The notes: generated from the sequence alone by a model not told the origin. A stretch of DNA of 7,435 nucleotides from Dehalococcoidales bacterium (GCA_028706995.1 JAQTVR010000055.1:1-7435); one strand, 5' to 3'; counted from the stretch's first letter, positions 1 through 5,572 are shown. Numbers and translations: made by a program.

Positions 1-261
1 GTAGATCCCCGAATAATTACTGTGTTCTATGTCTACTTTTTCTACAGCAGCTCTGGGCGGGCCAACTTTTAGATGGCTGATAAGCTTATCCAGTTTGTCT
101 GATTCCCCTTCAGCATAGACTTCCACTGTTTTTCCACCGGGAAGGTTTTTTACGTATCCATTCAAACTTAGTTCACGGGCTTTTAGAGAGGTATAATGAC
201 GGAAATTTACACCTTGAACCAGTCCATATACCTTTATTCTTATAGACGCTCTATCAGTCAT
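1..261 (-). CDS. acyP: Acylphosphatase (3' end cut by window edge)
   Basis: Small cytosolic hydrolase family that cleaves acyl-phosphate (carboxyl-phosphate) bonds; the physiological substrate in bacteria is usually unclear. The 87 visible residues cover nearly the whole 90-100 residue family domain, so only the last few residues lie outside the window. The two signature motifs are present: GLVQGVNFR at residues 13-21, with the phosphate-binding Arg21, and GYVKNLPGG at residues 35-43, with the catalytic Asn39. The usual Asp in NxxDG is Gly here (NLPGG), a mild variation outside the catalytic pair. The ATG at 261 follows only a weak, rather distant TAAGG ribosome site. It begins 25 bases after the stop of the 45-residue gene upstream and is probably the last gene of an rnc-small gene-acyP transcript. 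Confidence 0.93.
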   Translation of the reverse strand, partial: MTDRASIRIKVYGLVQGVNFRHYTSLKARELSLNGYVKNLPGGKTVEVYAEGESDKLDKLISHLKVGPPRAAVEKVDIEHSNYSGIY

Positions 262-286
262 CTGTTAATGTTGCCTTATAAATGGC

Positions 287-424
287 TTAATCTTCTGATT
301 CCTTCTTCTTCTTTTTCTTGATTACTTCGACAACAGAGGGTTGTTCCAGTATTTCAGATACGCTCGCTTTTTTGGCATTCTTTTTGGGTTTTTTAGTTTC
401 ACGTTTAATATCTCTTGTCCCCAT
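287..424 (-). CDS. Small Lys-rich protein, 45 aa, unknown function
   Basis: A 45-codon gene starting at ATG 424 with a perfect AGGAGG ribosome site 4 bases upstream, which is the strongest sign that it is translated. The protein begins MGTRDIKRETKKPKK, has a short, less charged middle (SVSEILEQPSVVEVI, residues 21-35), then a run of six lysines and an acidic tail ESED. There is no membrane segment, signal peptide or cysteine motif, and it looks disordered and strongly basic. It lies between rnc (76 bases upstream) and acyP (25 bases downstream) on the same strand. The basic composition and position after an RNase gene would fit RNA or ribosome association, but that is a guess. I have a loose recollection of similar short MGTRDxKRE-type proteins in Dehalococcoidia, which I cannot verify here. 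Confidence 0.8.
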   Translation of the reverse strand: MGTRDIKRETKKPKKNAKKASVSEILEQPSVVEVIKKKKKKESED

Positions 425-500
425 ATGTCCTCCTGTAAAAATTAAATATTAATTTTTATTGATTAATAGAAGTTTAGCAGAGGAAATAACGCCTGTAAAG

Positions 501-1196
501 TTATTTTAATTTTTCCAGCGCTATCCGGGCAGCTTCGGTTTCGGCTATTTTTTTACTTTTACCGTGTCCGGTTCCCAGTAGAGTATCGCCCACCTTCACT
601 TCGGCGGTAAAAATGTGCTTATGGTCAGGTCCTGTGGCTTCTATTATATTATAGTAAGGCGTTTCCTTATTGCTACCTTTTTTGGATTGGAAGATATGTT
701 GCAACCGTGATTTATAATCCATGCACATTTCCTGTTCATTCAGTTTTTTCATTTCTGTTTCGAACAGTTTGATAATAAAATTCCTGGCGGGGACCAATCC
801 CCTGTCGAGATATACGGCAGCGATCAGTGCTTCTATAGCTCCTGCCAGGTTGGCTTCTTTGGCGCGCCCGCCGCTTGCCTCTTCGCCTTTACCCAGTAAC
901 AGCGAATCCCCCAGTCCGATGCCTCTGGCAATATTTCCCAGCGTGGTACTGCATACAAGGATAGCCCTGAGACCTGTCAGTTCCCCCTCGTTATAATCAG
1001 GGTATTTGAAATATAGCTCTTCGGCGATAACCATATCTAAAATCGCGTCACCTAAAAACTCCAGCCTTTCGTTGGAATTAGGGGCAATAGCAGGGTTTTC
1101 GTTGACATAAGAGCTATGCGTCAACGCCAGCGTCAGCAATGATGCATCTTTAAAATCGATGCCTGTGTTCTTTTGTAGGTCAATTATGTTATTCAA
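501..1196 (-). CDS. rnc: Ribonuclease III
   Basis: Endoribonuclease cutting double-stranded RNA, used in rRNA precursor processing and mRNA turnover; it acts as a homodimer in the cytosol. The 231 residues fit the family length. The RNase III domain spans roughly residues 5-135, with signature NERLEFLGD at 42-50 (acidic residues Glu43, Glu46 and Asp50) and the second acidic motif around Glu122. A double-stranded RNA-binding domain covers about 158-231, ending in the typical GKSKKIAETEAARIALEKL pattern. The residue aligned with E. coli Asp114 is Gly119 (LAGAIEA instead of LADxxEA). The reading frame stays open upstream to 1493, but that extension runs antisense through the tRNA gene. The TTG at 1196, 10 bases after AGGAG (1207-1211), gives the family-length protein, and there is no nearby in-frame ATG. 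Confidence 0.96.
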   Translation of the reverse strand: MNNIIDLQKNTGIDFKDASLLTLALTHSSYVNENPAIAPNSNERLEFLGDAILDMVIAEELYFKYPDYNEGELTGLRAILVCSTTLGNIARGIGLGDSLLLGKGEEASGGRAKEANLAGAIEALIAAVYLDRGLVPARNFIIKLFETEMKKLNEQEMCMDYKSRLQHIFQSKKGSNKETPYYNIIEATGPDHKHIFTAEVKVGDTLLGTGHGKSKKIAETEAARIALEKLK

Positions 1197-1223
1197 ATGC
1201 GTATATCTCCTGTAACGAATAAT

Positions 1224-1232
1224 AATATAGCA
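1224..1232 (-). promoter_or_regulatory. Candidate extended -10 promoter of rnc
   Basis: Read on the minus strand, TGCTATATT is an extended -10 element (TGn followed by a near-consensus TATATT). There is no good -35 hexamer at normal spacing. Initiation would fall about 20 bases before the TTG start of rnc. A promoter here makes sense because a tRNA gene on the other strand separates rnc from the peptidase gene, but the call rests on this one motif. Confidence 0.35.
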
Positions 1233-1323
1233 CAGATTGCAGGGGATGTGTGTTAAAGTTACTGCAATAATTCTCCGGATAACAGTAATGAACCGGAATA
1301 TTATGAGGGGATTAAAAGATGCT

Positions 1324-1352
1324 TTGCCTTGAATTCGTCTCCGTGATATAAT
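1324..1352 (+). promoter_or_regulatory. Promoter of tRNA-Gln
   Basis: TTGCCT at 1324-1329 (4 of 6 matches to the -35 consensus) is followed after exactly 17 bases by a perfect TATAAT at 1347-1352. Transcription would begin near 1359, leaving only about five bases before the mature tRNA 5' end. Confidence 0.75.
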
Positions 1353-1363
1353 TTTTAACGCAC

Positions 1364-1437
1364 TGGGGATTAGTCTAGCGGTAGGACAGCGGACTCTGAA
1401 TCCGTGAGGGGAGGTTCGAATCCTCCATCCCCAGCCA
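1364..1437 (+). tRNA. tRNA-Gln, anticodon CTG
   Basis: A complete cloverleaf can be drawn. The acceptor stem is TGGGGAT with ATCCCCA, including the U1-A72 pair typical of bacterial tRNA-Gln. The D arm is GTC/GAC with GG in the loop. The anticodon stem is GCGGA/TCCGT around loop CTCTGAA, giving anticodon CTG at 1396-1398, which reads CAG (Gln). A 4-base variable loop follows, then the T arm GGAGG-TTCGAAT-CCTCC, discriminator G at 1434 and an encoded CCA at 1435-1437. It is a lone tRNA gene on the strand opposite its neighbours, and I see no terminator between it and the convergent peptidase gene. Confidence 0.97.
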
Positions 1438-1489
1438 ATATAATGGTTAAGAGGGTGTAAAGGTAACGGATAGCAGAAGACATCTAAAA

Positions 1490-2818
1490 TCATTCCCCAA
1501 AGCGGTTGAGAACCTGGTAGATGGCGTCGGTTCCGGAATACATGGCGGCTACCGGGATTCTTTCATCGGCGGCGTGTACGAATTTCATAAAGGTAAAATC
1601 TTTCGGTAAATCCACAGGCAGATATCCGTATATCTGGATACCCAGTTTGGCAAACAGGCGGGCATCTGTGCTGGCGCTTATTACAATAGGAATAGGAATA
1701 CAATCCGGTTCTTTTTGCTTAAGAATATCCGATAACGTATCGAACAATGCCAGGTCGGTATTGGCTTTCCCCCCCTCGAAATTCTTTATTTCGATTTCCC
1801 CCTCATCGCCGATAATATGCCTTATCTCAGCTTTAAAATCCTCGTCAGTTAATCCGGGCAGTATCCTACCATCCAAATAAAGTGTGACTTCCCCCGGTAC
1901 CACGTTTATCCTCTCCCCACCTTTAACGTAAATGGAATTGACTGTGTTGTGTAACAGAGGGTTGAAAAAATCCCCTGTCTGCTTTTTTATAATTTTAAGC
2001 TTTCGCTCAGTCAGTGGGGGATTGAGAAGCTGGTTAAAATACAGGCTGGAAGGGAAGGGTAGGTGTGAAGCTATAGTTTTGATCATCCGGCGTGTAACAG
2101 GCGAGATATGCACCGGCAACTGGTGTTTGTTCAATTCGACCAGAGCTTGCCCCATCTTGGACATGGCGCTGTCTTTAACAGGGACGGAACCATGTCCGCC
2201 GGGTCCATGGAAGGTTATCTCGACTTGGCAACTCTGTTTCTCGGCTACCTGAATCAGATAAAATTTCTTCCCGTCTATATACATGGTATAGCCGCCGAAT
2301 TCGCTGATAGCGTATTTGACGTCTTTAAAAAGGCCCGCATGGTTTTCTATGAGGAATTTGGTGCCGTAAGCCGCACCGGCTTCTTCATCACTCATGATAC
2401 AGAGAATCACATCGCCTGCAGGCTGCAGGTTTTCAGCTTTAGCACGCAGGAGTGCAGCCAGCATCATAGCCAGCCCGCATTTCATATCCAGCGCCCCCCG
2501 TCCCCATATAAACCCATCTGCAATTCTGCCTTCGAATGGGGGGTAAGTCCAGTTCTGATTGGCTGTCGTTACAACGTCGGCATGCCCGTATAGCAGAAGC
2601 GGAGGAGCTTCCCCTCTCCCTTGAAGTCGTGTTATCAGGTTGGGGCGGTTAGGGTCTTTAGCCAGTATTTCCGTTTCGAATCCGGCAGCCGTTAAAAGAC
2701 TATTTATATAGTCGATGCACGGCGCTTCATTGCCGGGGGGATTGGTGGTATCGAAGCGGATAAGGTTTTGCAGAAGTTCCTCGGGGCGTTTGTAAATAGA
2801 GGTATCGATTGAAGGCAT
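1490..2818 (-). CDS. M20-family zinc metallopeptidase / amidohydrolase
   Basis: Cytosolic binuclear-metal hydrolase of the M20 peptidase family (relatives include ArgE, DapE, aminoacylase-1 and carboxypeptidase G2), which removes an acyl or amino acid group from small amide or peptide substrates. The exact substrate cannot be read from the sequence. The 442 residues match family length. Visible metal and catalytic residues are His79 and Asp81 (GHADVV), bridging Asp111 in GRGALDMKCG, the catalytic DEE (Glu145-Glu146), Glu near 174 (SEFGG) and a C-terminal His415 in VHAADERIP. The HGPGGHGSVP segment near residue 205 belongs to the inserted dimerisation domain. The ATG at 2818 lies 5 bases after AAGGAG (2824-2829), which is better than the TTG directly upstream (2821), only 2 bases from it. 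No signal peptide. It has its own promoter and is probably monocistronic. Confidence 0.92.
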   Translation of the reverse strand: MPSIDTSIYKRPEELLQNLIRFDTTNPPGNEAPCIDYINSLLTAAGFETEILAKDPNRPNLITRLQGRGEAPPLLLYGHADVVTTANQNWTYPPFEGRIADGFIWGRGALDMKCGLAMMLAALLRAKAENLQPAGDVILCIMSDEEAGAAYGTKFLIENHAGLFKDVKYAISEFGGYTMYIDGKKFYLIQVAEKQSCQVEITFHGPGGHGSVPVKDSAMSKMGQALVELNKHQLPVHISPVTRRMIKTIASHLPFPSSLYFNQLLNPPLTERKLKIIKKQTGDFFNPLLHNTVNSIYVKGGERINVVPGEVTLYLDGRILPGLTDEDFKAEIRHIIGDEGEIEIKNFEGGKANTDLALFDTLSDILKQKEPDCIPIPIVISASTDARLFAKLGIQIYGYLPVDLPKDFTFMKFVHAADERIPVAAMYSGTDAIYQVLNRFGE

Positions 2819-2860
2819 CAAAACTCCTTTTTGAGATATACAGCAAAACCGGTTGGGATT

Positions 2861-2888
2861 ATTATATCATGATACTGAAAAGAGACAA
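2861..2888 (-). promoter_or_regulatory. Promoter of the M20 peptidase gene
   Basis: On the minus strand, TTGTCT (2888-2883) and a perfect TATAAT (2866-2861) are separated by 16 bases. The start would be near 2854, giving a leader of roughly 36 bases that includes the AAGGAG ribosome site at 2824-2829. The remaining sequence from 2890 to 3078 shows no convincing gene or terminator. Confidence 0.6.
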
Positions 2889-3078
2889 GAAGGATAAACA
2901 GGTAAATGATGTGATTATCAGAGGAGCAGATTGCTACTTGCAATGCGACTTGAGATTAAAGATTTCTCCGGTCAAGTTCCCCCCGAAGAGAGAGACGACT
3001 AGAAATCGATAGTTTTTCTCCCTACTGATCAGATAATGTATGACACTTTGACTGACTAACTGTTTTTTTTAATAATCC

Positions 3079-3216
3079 TTACGCCTTTCCTTTAGGTCTT
3101 CTTTGACGTGGTTTTATCGTAGTATAACCACATTTCAAACAATGCCATTTCTGCACTTTTCCATATTTACCAAACTTAATCATATCTCCGCTATAACATT
3201 TCGGGCATATAGCCAT
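3079..3216 (-). CDS. Small stand-alone zinc-ribbon protein, 45 aa
   Basis: A 45-codon gene with an AAGGAG ribosome site (3223-3228) 6 bases before ATG 3216. The protein starts MAICPKCYSGDMIKFGKYG and contains two CxxC pairs (Cys4/Cys7 and Cys26/Cys29) with the pattern CPKC-x18-CLKCG, a classic zinc ribbon, followed by a basic tail IKPRQRRPKGKA. The spacing and the GKYGKVQKWHCLKCGYTT segment resemble the N-terminal zinc-binding domain of IS1/IS1595-type transposases, but here it ends after 45 residues with no catalytic domain downstream on the strand. It could be a genuine mini-protein (nucleic-acid binding) or the surviving front end of a decayed insertion element. The intact start, ribosome site and upstream promoter favour an expressed protein. 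Function unknown. Confidence 0.72.
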   Translation of the reverse strand: MAICPKCYSGDMIKFGKYGKVQKWHCLKCGYTTIKPRQRRPKGKA

Positions 3217-3277
3217 AACATTCTCCTTGTTATAGTTTTATCTTCTACAGCAGATATAATCACTATTGTTTTAAACA

Positions 3278-3305
3278 TTGACAAATTATACCACAATGCT
3301 AAAAT
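3278..3305 (+). promoter_or_regulatory. Promoter reading toward the small membrane gene
   Basis: A perfect TTGACA at 3278-3283 is followed after 16 bases by TAAAAT (3300-3305, 5 of 6 consensus). Transcription would start near 3312, about 130 bases before the ATG at 3445, so the transcript would have a long leader containing the hairpin at 3326-3356. Confidence 0.6.
3285..3293 (-). promoter_or_regulatory. Extended -10 promoter of the zinc-ribbon gene
   Basis: The minus strand reads TGGTATAAT, a perfect TATAAT with the TGn extension. The -35 region at normal spacing is poor. Initiation would fall about 60 bases before ATG 3216. The element directly abuts the plus-strand -35 hexamer at 3278-3283. 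Confidence 0.5.
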
Positions 3306-3325
3306 ATATATAAGGGGGATTGAAG

Positions 3326-3356
3326 GGGAGTAGCAACTTGGCGGTGGCACTCCCCT
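3326..3356 (+). other. GC-rich hairpin in the leader of the small membrane gene
   Basis: GGGGAGT and ACTCCCC form a perfect 7-base-pair stem around a 17-base loop within an otherwise AT-rich stretch. No U-run follows, so it is not a standard terminator. Just downstream lies GGAGGT (3367-3372), a strong ribosome-site-like sequence 7 bases before ATG ATA TAG, a two-codon open frame. Role unknown; it could be a leader control element or a fortuitous structure. Confidence 0.45.
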
Positions 3357-3444
3357 CACTCTAAGCGGAGGTGCTAAATATGATATAGATATATTATAAC
3401 ATGTCTTTGCAATAGGGTATAAATTCAAATTAAAGGAGTTAAAT

Positions 3445-3582
3445 ATGAAATGGATTGGTCTAGTATTAGCATTAGGTGGAGGGATAGCCTGCATATTGCT
3501 ATTCAGTAACGATAATATTCTGTGGGGTATCATTACAGGCTTTATTTCAGCCATAGGTATAATAGTCCTAATTAAGGGTTAA
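3445..3582 (+). CDS. Small membrane protein, 45 aa, two predicted helices
   Basis: A 45-codon gene with AAGGAG (3433-3438) 6 bases before ATG 3445. The protein is very hydrophobic: helix one covers about residues 3-20 (WIGLVLALGGGIACILLF), a short polar turn SNDN follows at 21-24, then helix two at about 25-43, ending with Lys-Gly. This is a helical hairpin with very short tails. There is no recognisable family motif. It is isolated: a promoter and leader precede it, and the next plus-strand gene is the trp operon with its own promoter. Small two-helix proteins often serve as subunits or regulators of larger membrane proteins, but no partner is visible. The ribosome site and composition make a real gene likely. 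Confidence 0.65.
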   Translation: MKWIGLVLALGGGIACILLFSNDNILWGIITGFISAIGIIVLIKG

Positions 3583-3601
3583 CCACAAACTAACACTTAA
3601 T

Positions 3602-3660
3602 ATACCAGCGTATGATGAAAATGATATCGCTTTATACGCTGGTATCATTGTGATATATCA
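3602..3660. repeat. Overlapping inverted repeats, alternative hairpins
   Basis: A perfect 12-base inverted repeat, ATACCAGCGTAT (3602-3613) and ATACGCTGGTAT (3634-3645), has a 20-base loop. A second stem, AATGATA (3620-3626) with TATCATT (3643-3649), extendable by two pairs including a wobble, uses part of the same right arm, so the two exclude each other. A 10-base palindrome TGATATATCA follows at 3651-3660. There is no T-run on either side, so a standard intrinsic terminator is not supported, although the position just after the small membrane gene would suit transcript-end folding. The rest of 3583-3783 is AT-rich, with only a weak AT-only stem (3677-3683 with 3706-3712) before six Ts at 3717-3722. 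Confidence 0.6.
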
Positions 3661-3783
3661 GCATATTGATAACGCTAATAATATCCCTGCCAAAAACTTG
3701 ATTGTTATTATTGCCATTTTTTGTTAAACATCTCTAATTCCATCTATCACTTAAACCTAACAGAAACTTTTTTTAATCCTAAT

Positions 3784-3812
3784 TTGACAATCCCTAATTA
3801 TTTTCCTATAAT
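3784..3812 (+). promoter_or_regulatory. Consensus promoter of the trp operon
   Basis: TTGACA at 3784-3789 and TATAAT at 3807-3812 are both perfect hexamers with the optimal 17-base spacer. The start would be near 3819, shortly before stem I of the T-box. A full-strength promoter fits an operon whose expression is controlled by attenuation in the leader rather than at initiation. Confidence 0.9.
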
Positions 3813-3835
3813 CAAAATAATTACATAAAACTAAA

Positions 3836-4107
3836 GGCTGGGAACGAGATTAGTAAACCCCCAGCGAAGCTCAGAGAGCCGGGTAAGGTGTGAGCCGGCG
3901 CTGGCGCAGGGGTTGAATGGACTCGGGAGCTGCACCCGAAAGTGAAAACGAGTAGGGTCTGACGGAGAGGGCACCGTTAATGAAGCCCGGGGTATCGCTT
4001 TACAGTAGTTAAAGCCGTACCTGATAGAGATAGTTGCTTTTTATTAGCAATTAATTAGGGTGGTACCGCGAAGATAAACCTCTCGCCCCTATGGCGAGGG
4101 GTTTTTT
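3836..4107 (+). promoter_or_regulatory. T-box riboswitch, tryptophan-specific
   Basis: Leader RNA that binds tRNA-Trp and permits transcription when the tRNA is uncharged. Stem I closes with GGCT (3836-3839) and AGCT (3928-3931). The specifier loop has AGTA (3852-3855) on the 5' side and GAA-TGG-A (3915-3921) on the 3' side, placing the specifier TGG (Trp) at 3918-3920. Above it AACCCC pairs with GGGGTT and CAGCG with CGCTG, and the apical AGAGAGCCGGG carries the usual distal motif. The T-box AGGGTGGTACCGCG is at 4057-4070. Antiterminator: TAGGG (4056-4060) with CCCTA (4087-4091), plus GCG (4068-4070) with CGC (4084-4086); this excludes the terminator. The bulge TGGT pairs with the tRNA acceptor NCCA. 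Its last base T would meet the G usual at the tRNA-Trp discriminator as a G-U pair. Confidence 0.96.
4079..4107 (+). terminator. Intrinsic terminator of the T-box leader
   Basis: CCTCTCGCC (4079-4087) pairs with GGCGAGGGG (4093-4101) over nine pairs, one of them G-U, around loop CCTAT, followed by six Ts at 4102-4107. It stops transcription before trpE when charged tRNA-Trp leaves the antiterminator unformed. The trpE ribosome site GGAGG lies just after it at 4114-4118. Confidence 0.95.
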
Positions 4108-4126
4108 GTTTTCGGAGGTTTTTGTT

Positions 4127-5572
4127 ATGTACCACCCTGATTTGGAAGAAGTTAAAAAGTTAAGTGCACAGGGCAACCTGGTGCCTGTATACCGCGAACT
4201 GCTGGCCGACTTGGAGACGCCTGTCTCTGCTTTTCTCAAGATAAACCGGGGCGGCTATTCATTCCTGCTGGAAAGCGTCGAAGGCGGCGAACGCGTCGCC
4301 CGCTACAGCTTCATCGGCACCGAACCTTACAAGATATTGACCACCAATGGCAAGGATAATATCGACCCGCTTTCTGTTATCTCGAAAGAGATGAGCCAAT
4401 ACAAGATAGTCAATATAGACGGCTTGCCGCGGTTTTGCGGCGGGGCTGTCGGTTATCTGGCTTACGAAGCGGTTTGCCGATTCGACAAACTCCCGTCACC
4501 CGATGCGGATACGCTGGGAGTCCCCGAATCCTTTTTTATGATGGTGGATACGCTGCTGGTATTCGACCATGCCACCCATCGCATAAAAATACTGAGCCAT
4601 GCCCGCCTGGATGAAGACGACATAGAAACCGCCTACCAAAAAGCTATCGACCGTATAGAAGAACTGGTAAAAAGACTCAGCCAACCGCTGAACCTATCGA
4701 AGCCAGCCACTACCATGTCAAAAAGTTCTATTAATACTATGACATCCAATTACTCAAGAGAGGGATTTGAAAAGAGCGTCCTTAAAGCAAAGGAATACAT
4801 TACAGCCGGGGATGCTATACAGATAGTCCTATCACAACGTTTTTCGCAACCTACCACTGTTCCTCCATTCGATTTATATCGCTCACTGCGCACCATAAAT
4901 CCCTCCCCCTATATGTTCTTTTTCGATTTCAAGGATTTTCAAATAATCGGGGCTTCGCCTGAAATACTGGTAAGAGCCGAAGACGGCGCTGTAATGACCC
5001 GCCCGCTGGCTGGAACCAGACCCAGGGGCAAAACCCCGGCCGAAGACCTGAGACTTGAAGAAGAGCTCAAGCAGGATGAAAAAGAATGCGCCGAGCATAT
5101 CATGCTTGTTGACCTCGGTAGAAACGATATCGGGCGTGTCAGCCAGCCGGGAACGGTTAAGGTCAGCGAACTGATGACAGTGGAACGCTATTCTCATGTA
5201 ATGCATCTGGTTACCCACGTGCAGGGCAAAATAAGTAAAGAAGTGACAGCGTTCGATGCCCTGAGAGCCTGCTTCCCGGCGGGGACTGTCTCCGGCGCCC
5301 CTAAAATACGCGCCATGGAGATAATTGCCGAACTGGAACCGGAAAAGAGGGGACCTTACGGCGGCGCTGCCGGATATTTCTCCTTTACCGGTAATATGGA
5401 TATGGCTATTACCATAAGGACTATGGTAGTAAAAGATAATATCGCCTATACGCAATCAGGATGCGGCATTGTCTACGACAGCATACCCGAACGCGAATAT
5501 GAAGAAACTATGAATAAGGCACGGGCTTTGCTTAAAGCAGTTAATCAGGCTGAAAGCGATGCCCGGGACTAA
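4127..5572 (+). CDS. trpE: Anthranilate synthase component I
   Basis: Makes anthranilate from chorismate with ammonia delivered by TrpG: the first committed step of tryptophan synthesis, in the cytosol. The 481 residues match the family. The N-terminal half holds the feedback site (LLES at 47-50, within SFLLESVEGG). The chorismate-binding domain occupies about 215-470, with LVDLGRNDIGR, ERYSHVMHLVTHV, CFPAGTVSGAPKIRAME starting at Cys382, GGAAGYFSFTGNMD and the C-terminal QSGCGIVYDS motif. The DLGRND and SGAPK patterns and the LLES site favour TrpE over PabB. The ATG at 4127 lies 8 bases after GGAGG; an in-frame ATG at 4091 sits inside the terminator loop and cannot be the normal start. The stop overlaps the trpG ribosome site. 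Expected to be controlled both by the T-box and by tryptophan inhibition. Confidence 0.97.
   Translation: MYHPDLEEVKKLSAQGNLVPVYRELLADLETPVSAFLKINRGGYSFLLESVEGGERVARYSFIGTEPYKILTTNGKDNIDPLSVISKEMSQYKIVNIDGLPRFCGGAVGYLAYEAVCRFDKLPSPDADTLGVPESFFMMVDTLLVFDHATHRIKILSHARLDEDDIETAYQKAIDRIEELVKRLSQPLNLSKPATTMSKSSINTMTSNYSREGFEKSVLKAKEYITAGDAIQIVLSQRFSQPTTVPPFDLYRSLRTINPSPYMFFFDFKDFQIIGASPEILVRAEDGAVMTRPLAGTRPRGKTPAEDLRLEEELKQDEKECAEHIMLVDLGRNDIGRVSQPGTVKVSELMTVERYSHVMHLVTHVQGKISKEVTAFDALRACFPAGTVSGAPKIRAMEIIAELEPEKRGPYGGAAGYFSFTGNMDMAITIRTMVVKDNIAYTQSGCGIVYDSIPEREYEETMNKARALLKAVNQAESDARD

Noticed and set aside
1259..1288. Short inverted repeat TTACTG/CAGTAA upstream of the tRNA.
   Set aside because: Only six pairs with an 18-base loop, no T-run, and within chance expectation for AT-rich spacer DNA.
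1197..1493. Upstream extension of the rnc frame (99 extra residues).
   Set aside because: It runs antisense through the tRNA-Gln gene and has no RNase III similarity; the TTG start with AGGAG explains the gene.
2809..3012. Plus-strand frame of 67 codons.
   Set aside because: It starts inside the peptidase gene on the other strand, has no ribosome site and has random-looking composition.
3326..3375. GGGGAGTAGC resembles the 5' conserved part of the yybP-ykoY manganese riboswitch.
   Set aside because: The second conserved half (GCAAGACC-type strand closing P1) is absent and the GGGGAGT instead pairs locally with ACTCCCC, so the match is probably chance.
3180..3554. Minus-strand frame of 124 codons across the middle region.
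   Set aside because: It overlaps both small genes and the leader, lacks a ribosome site, and its residues mirror the GC hairpin and AT-rich spacer.
3655..3719. Minus-strand 19-codon frame with a signal-peptide-like start (MAIITIKFLAGILLALSIC).
   Set aside because: No ribosome site and an immediate stop after the hydrophobic stretch, so it is not supported as a gene.
4091..4126. Twelve-residue N-terminal extension of trpE from ATG 4091.
   Set aside because: That ATG lies in the loop of the leader terminator; ATG 4127 has the GGAGG site at proper spacing.
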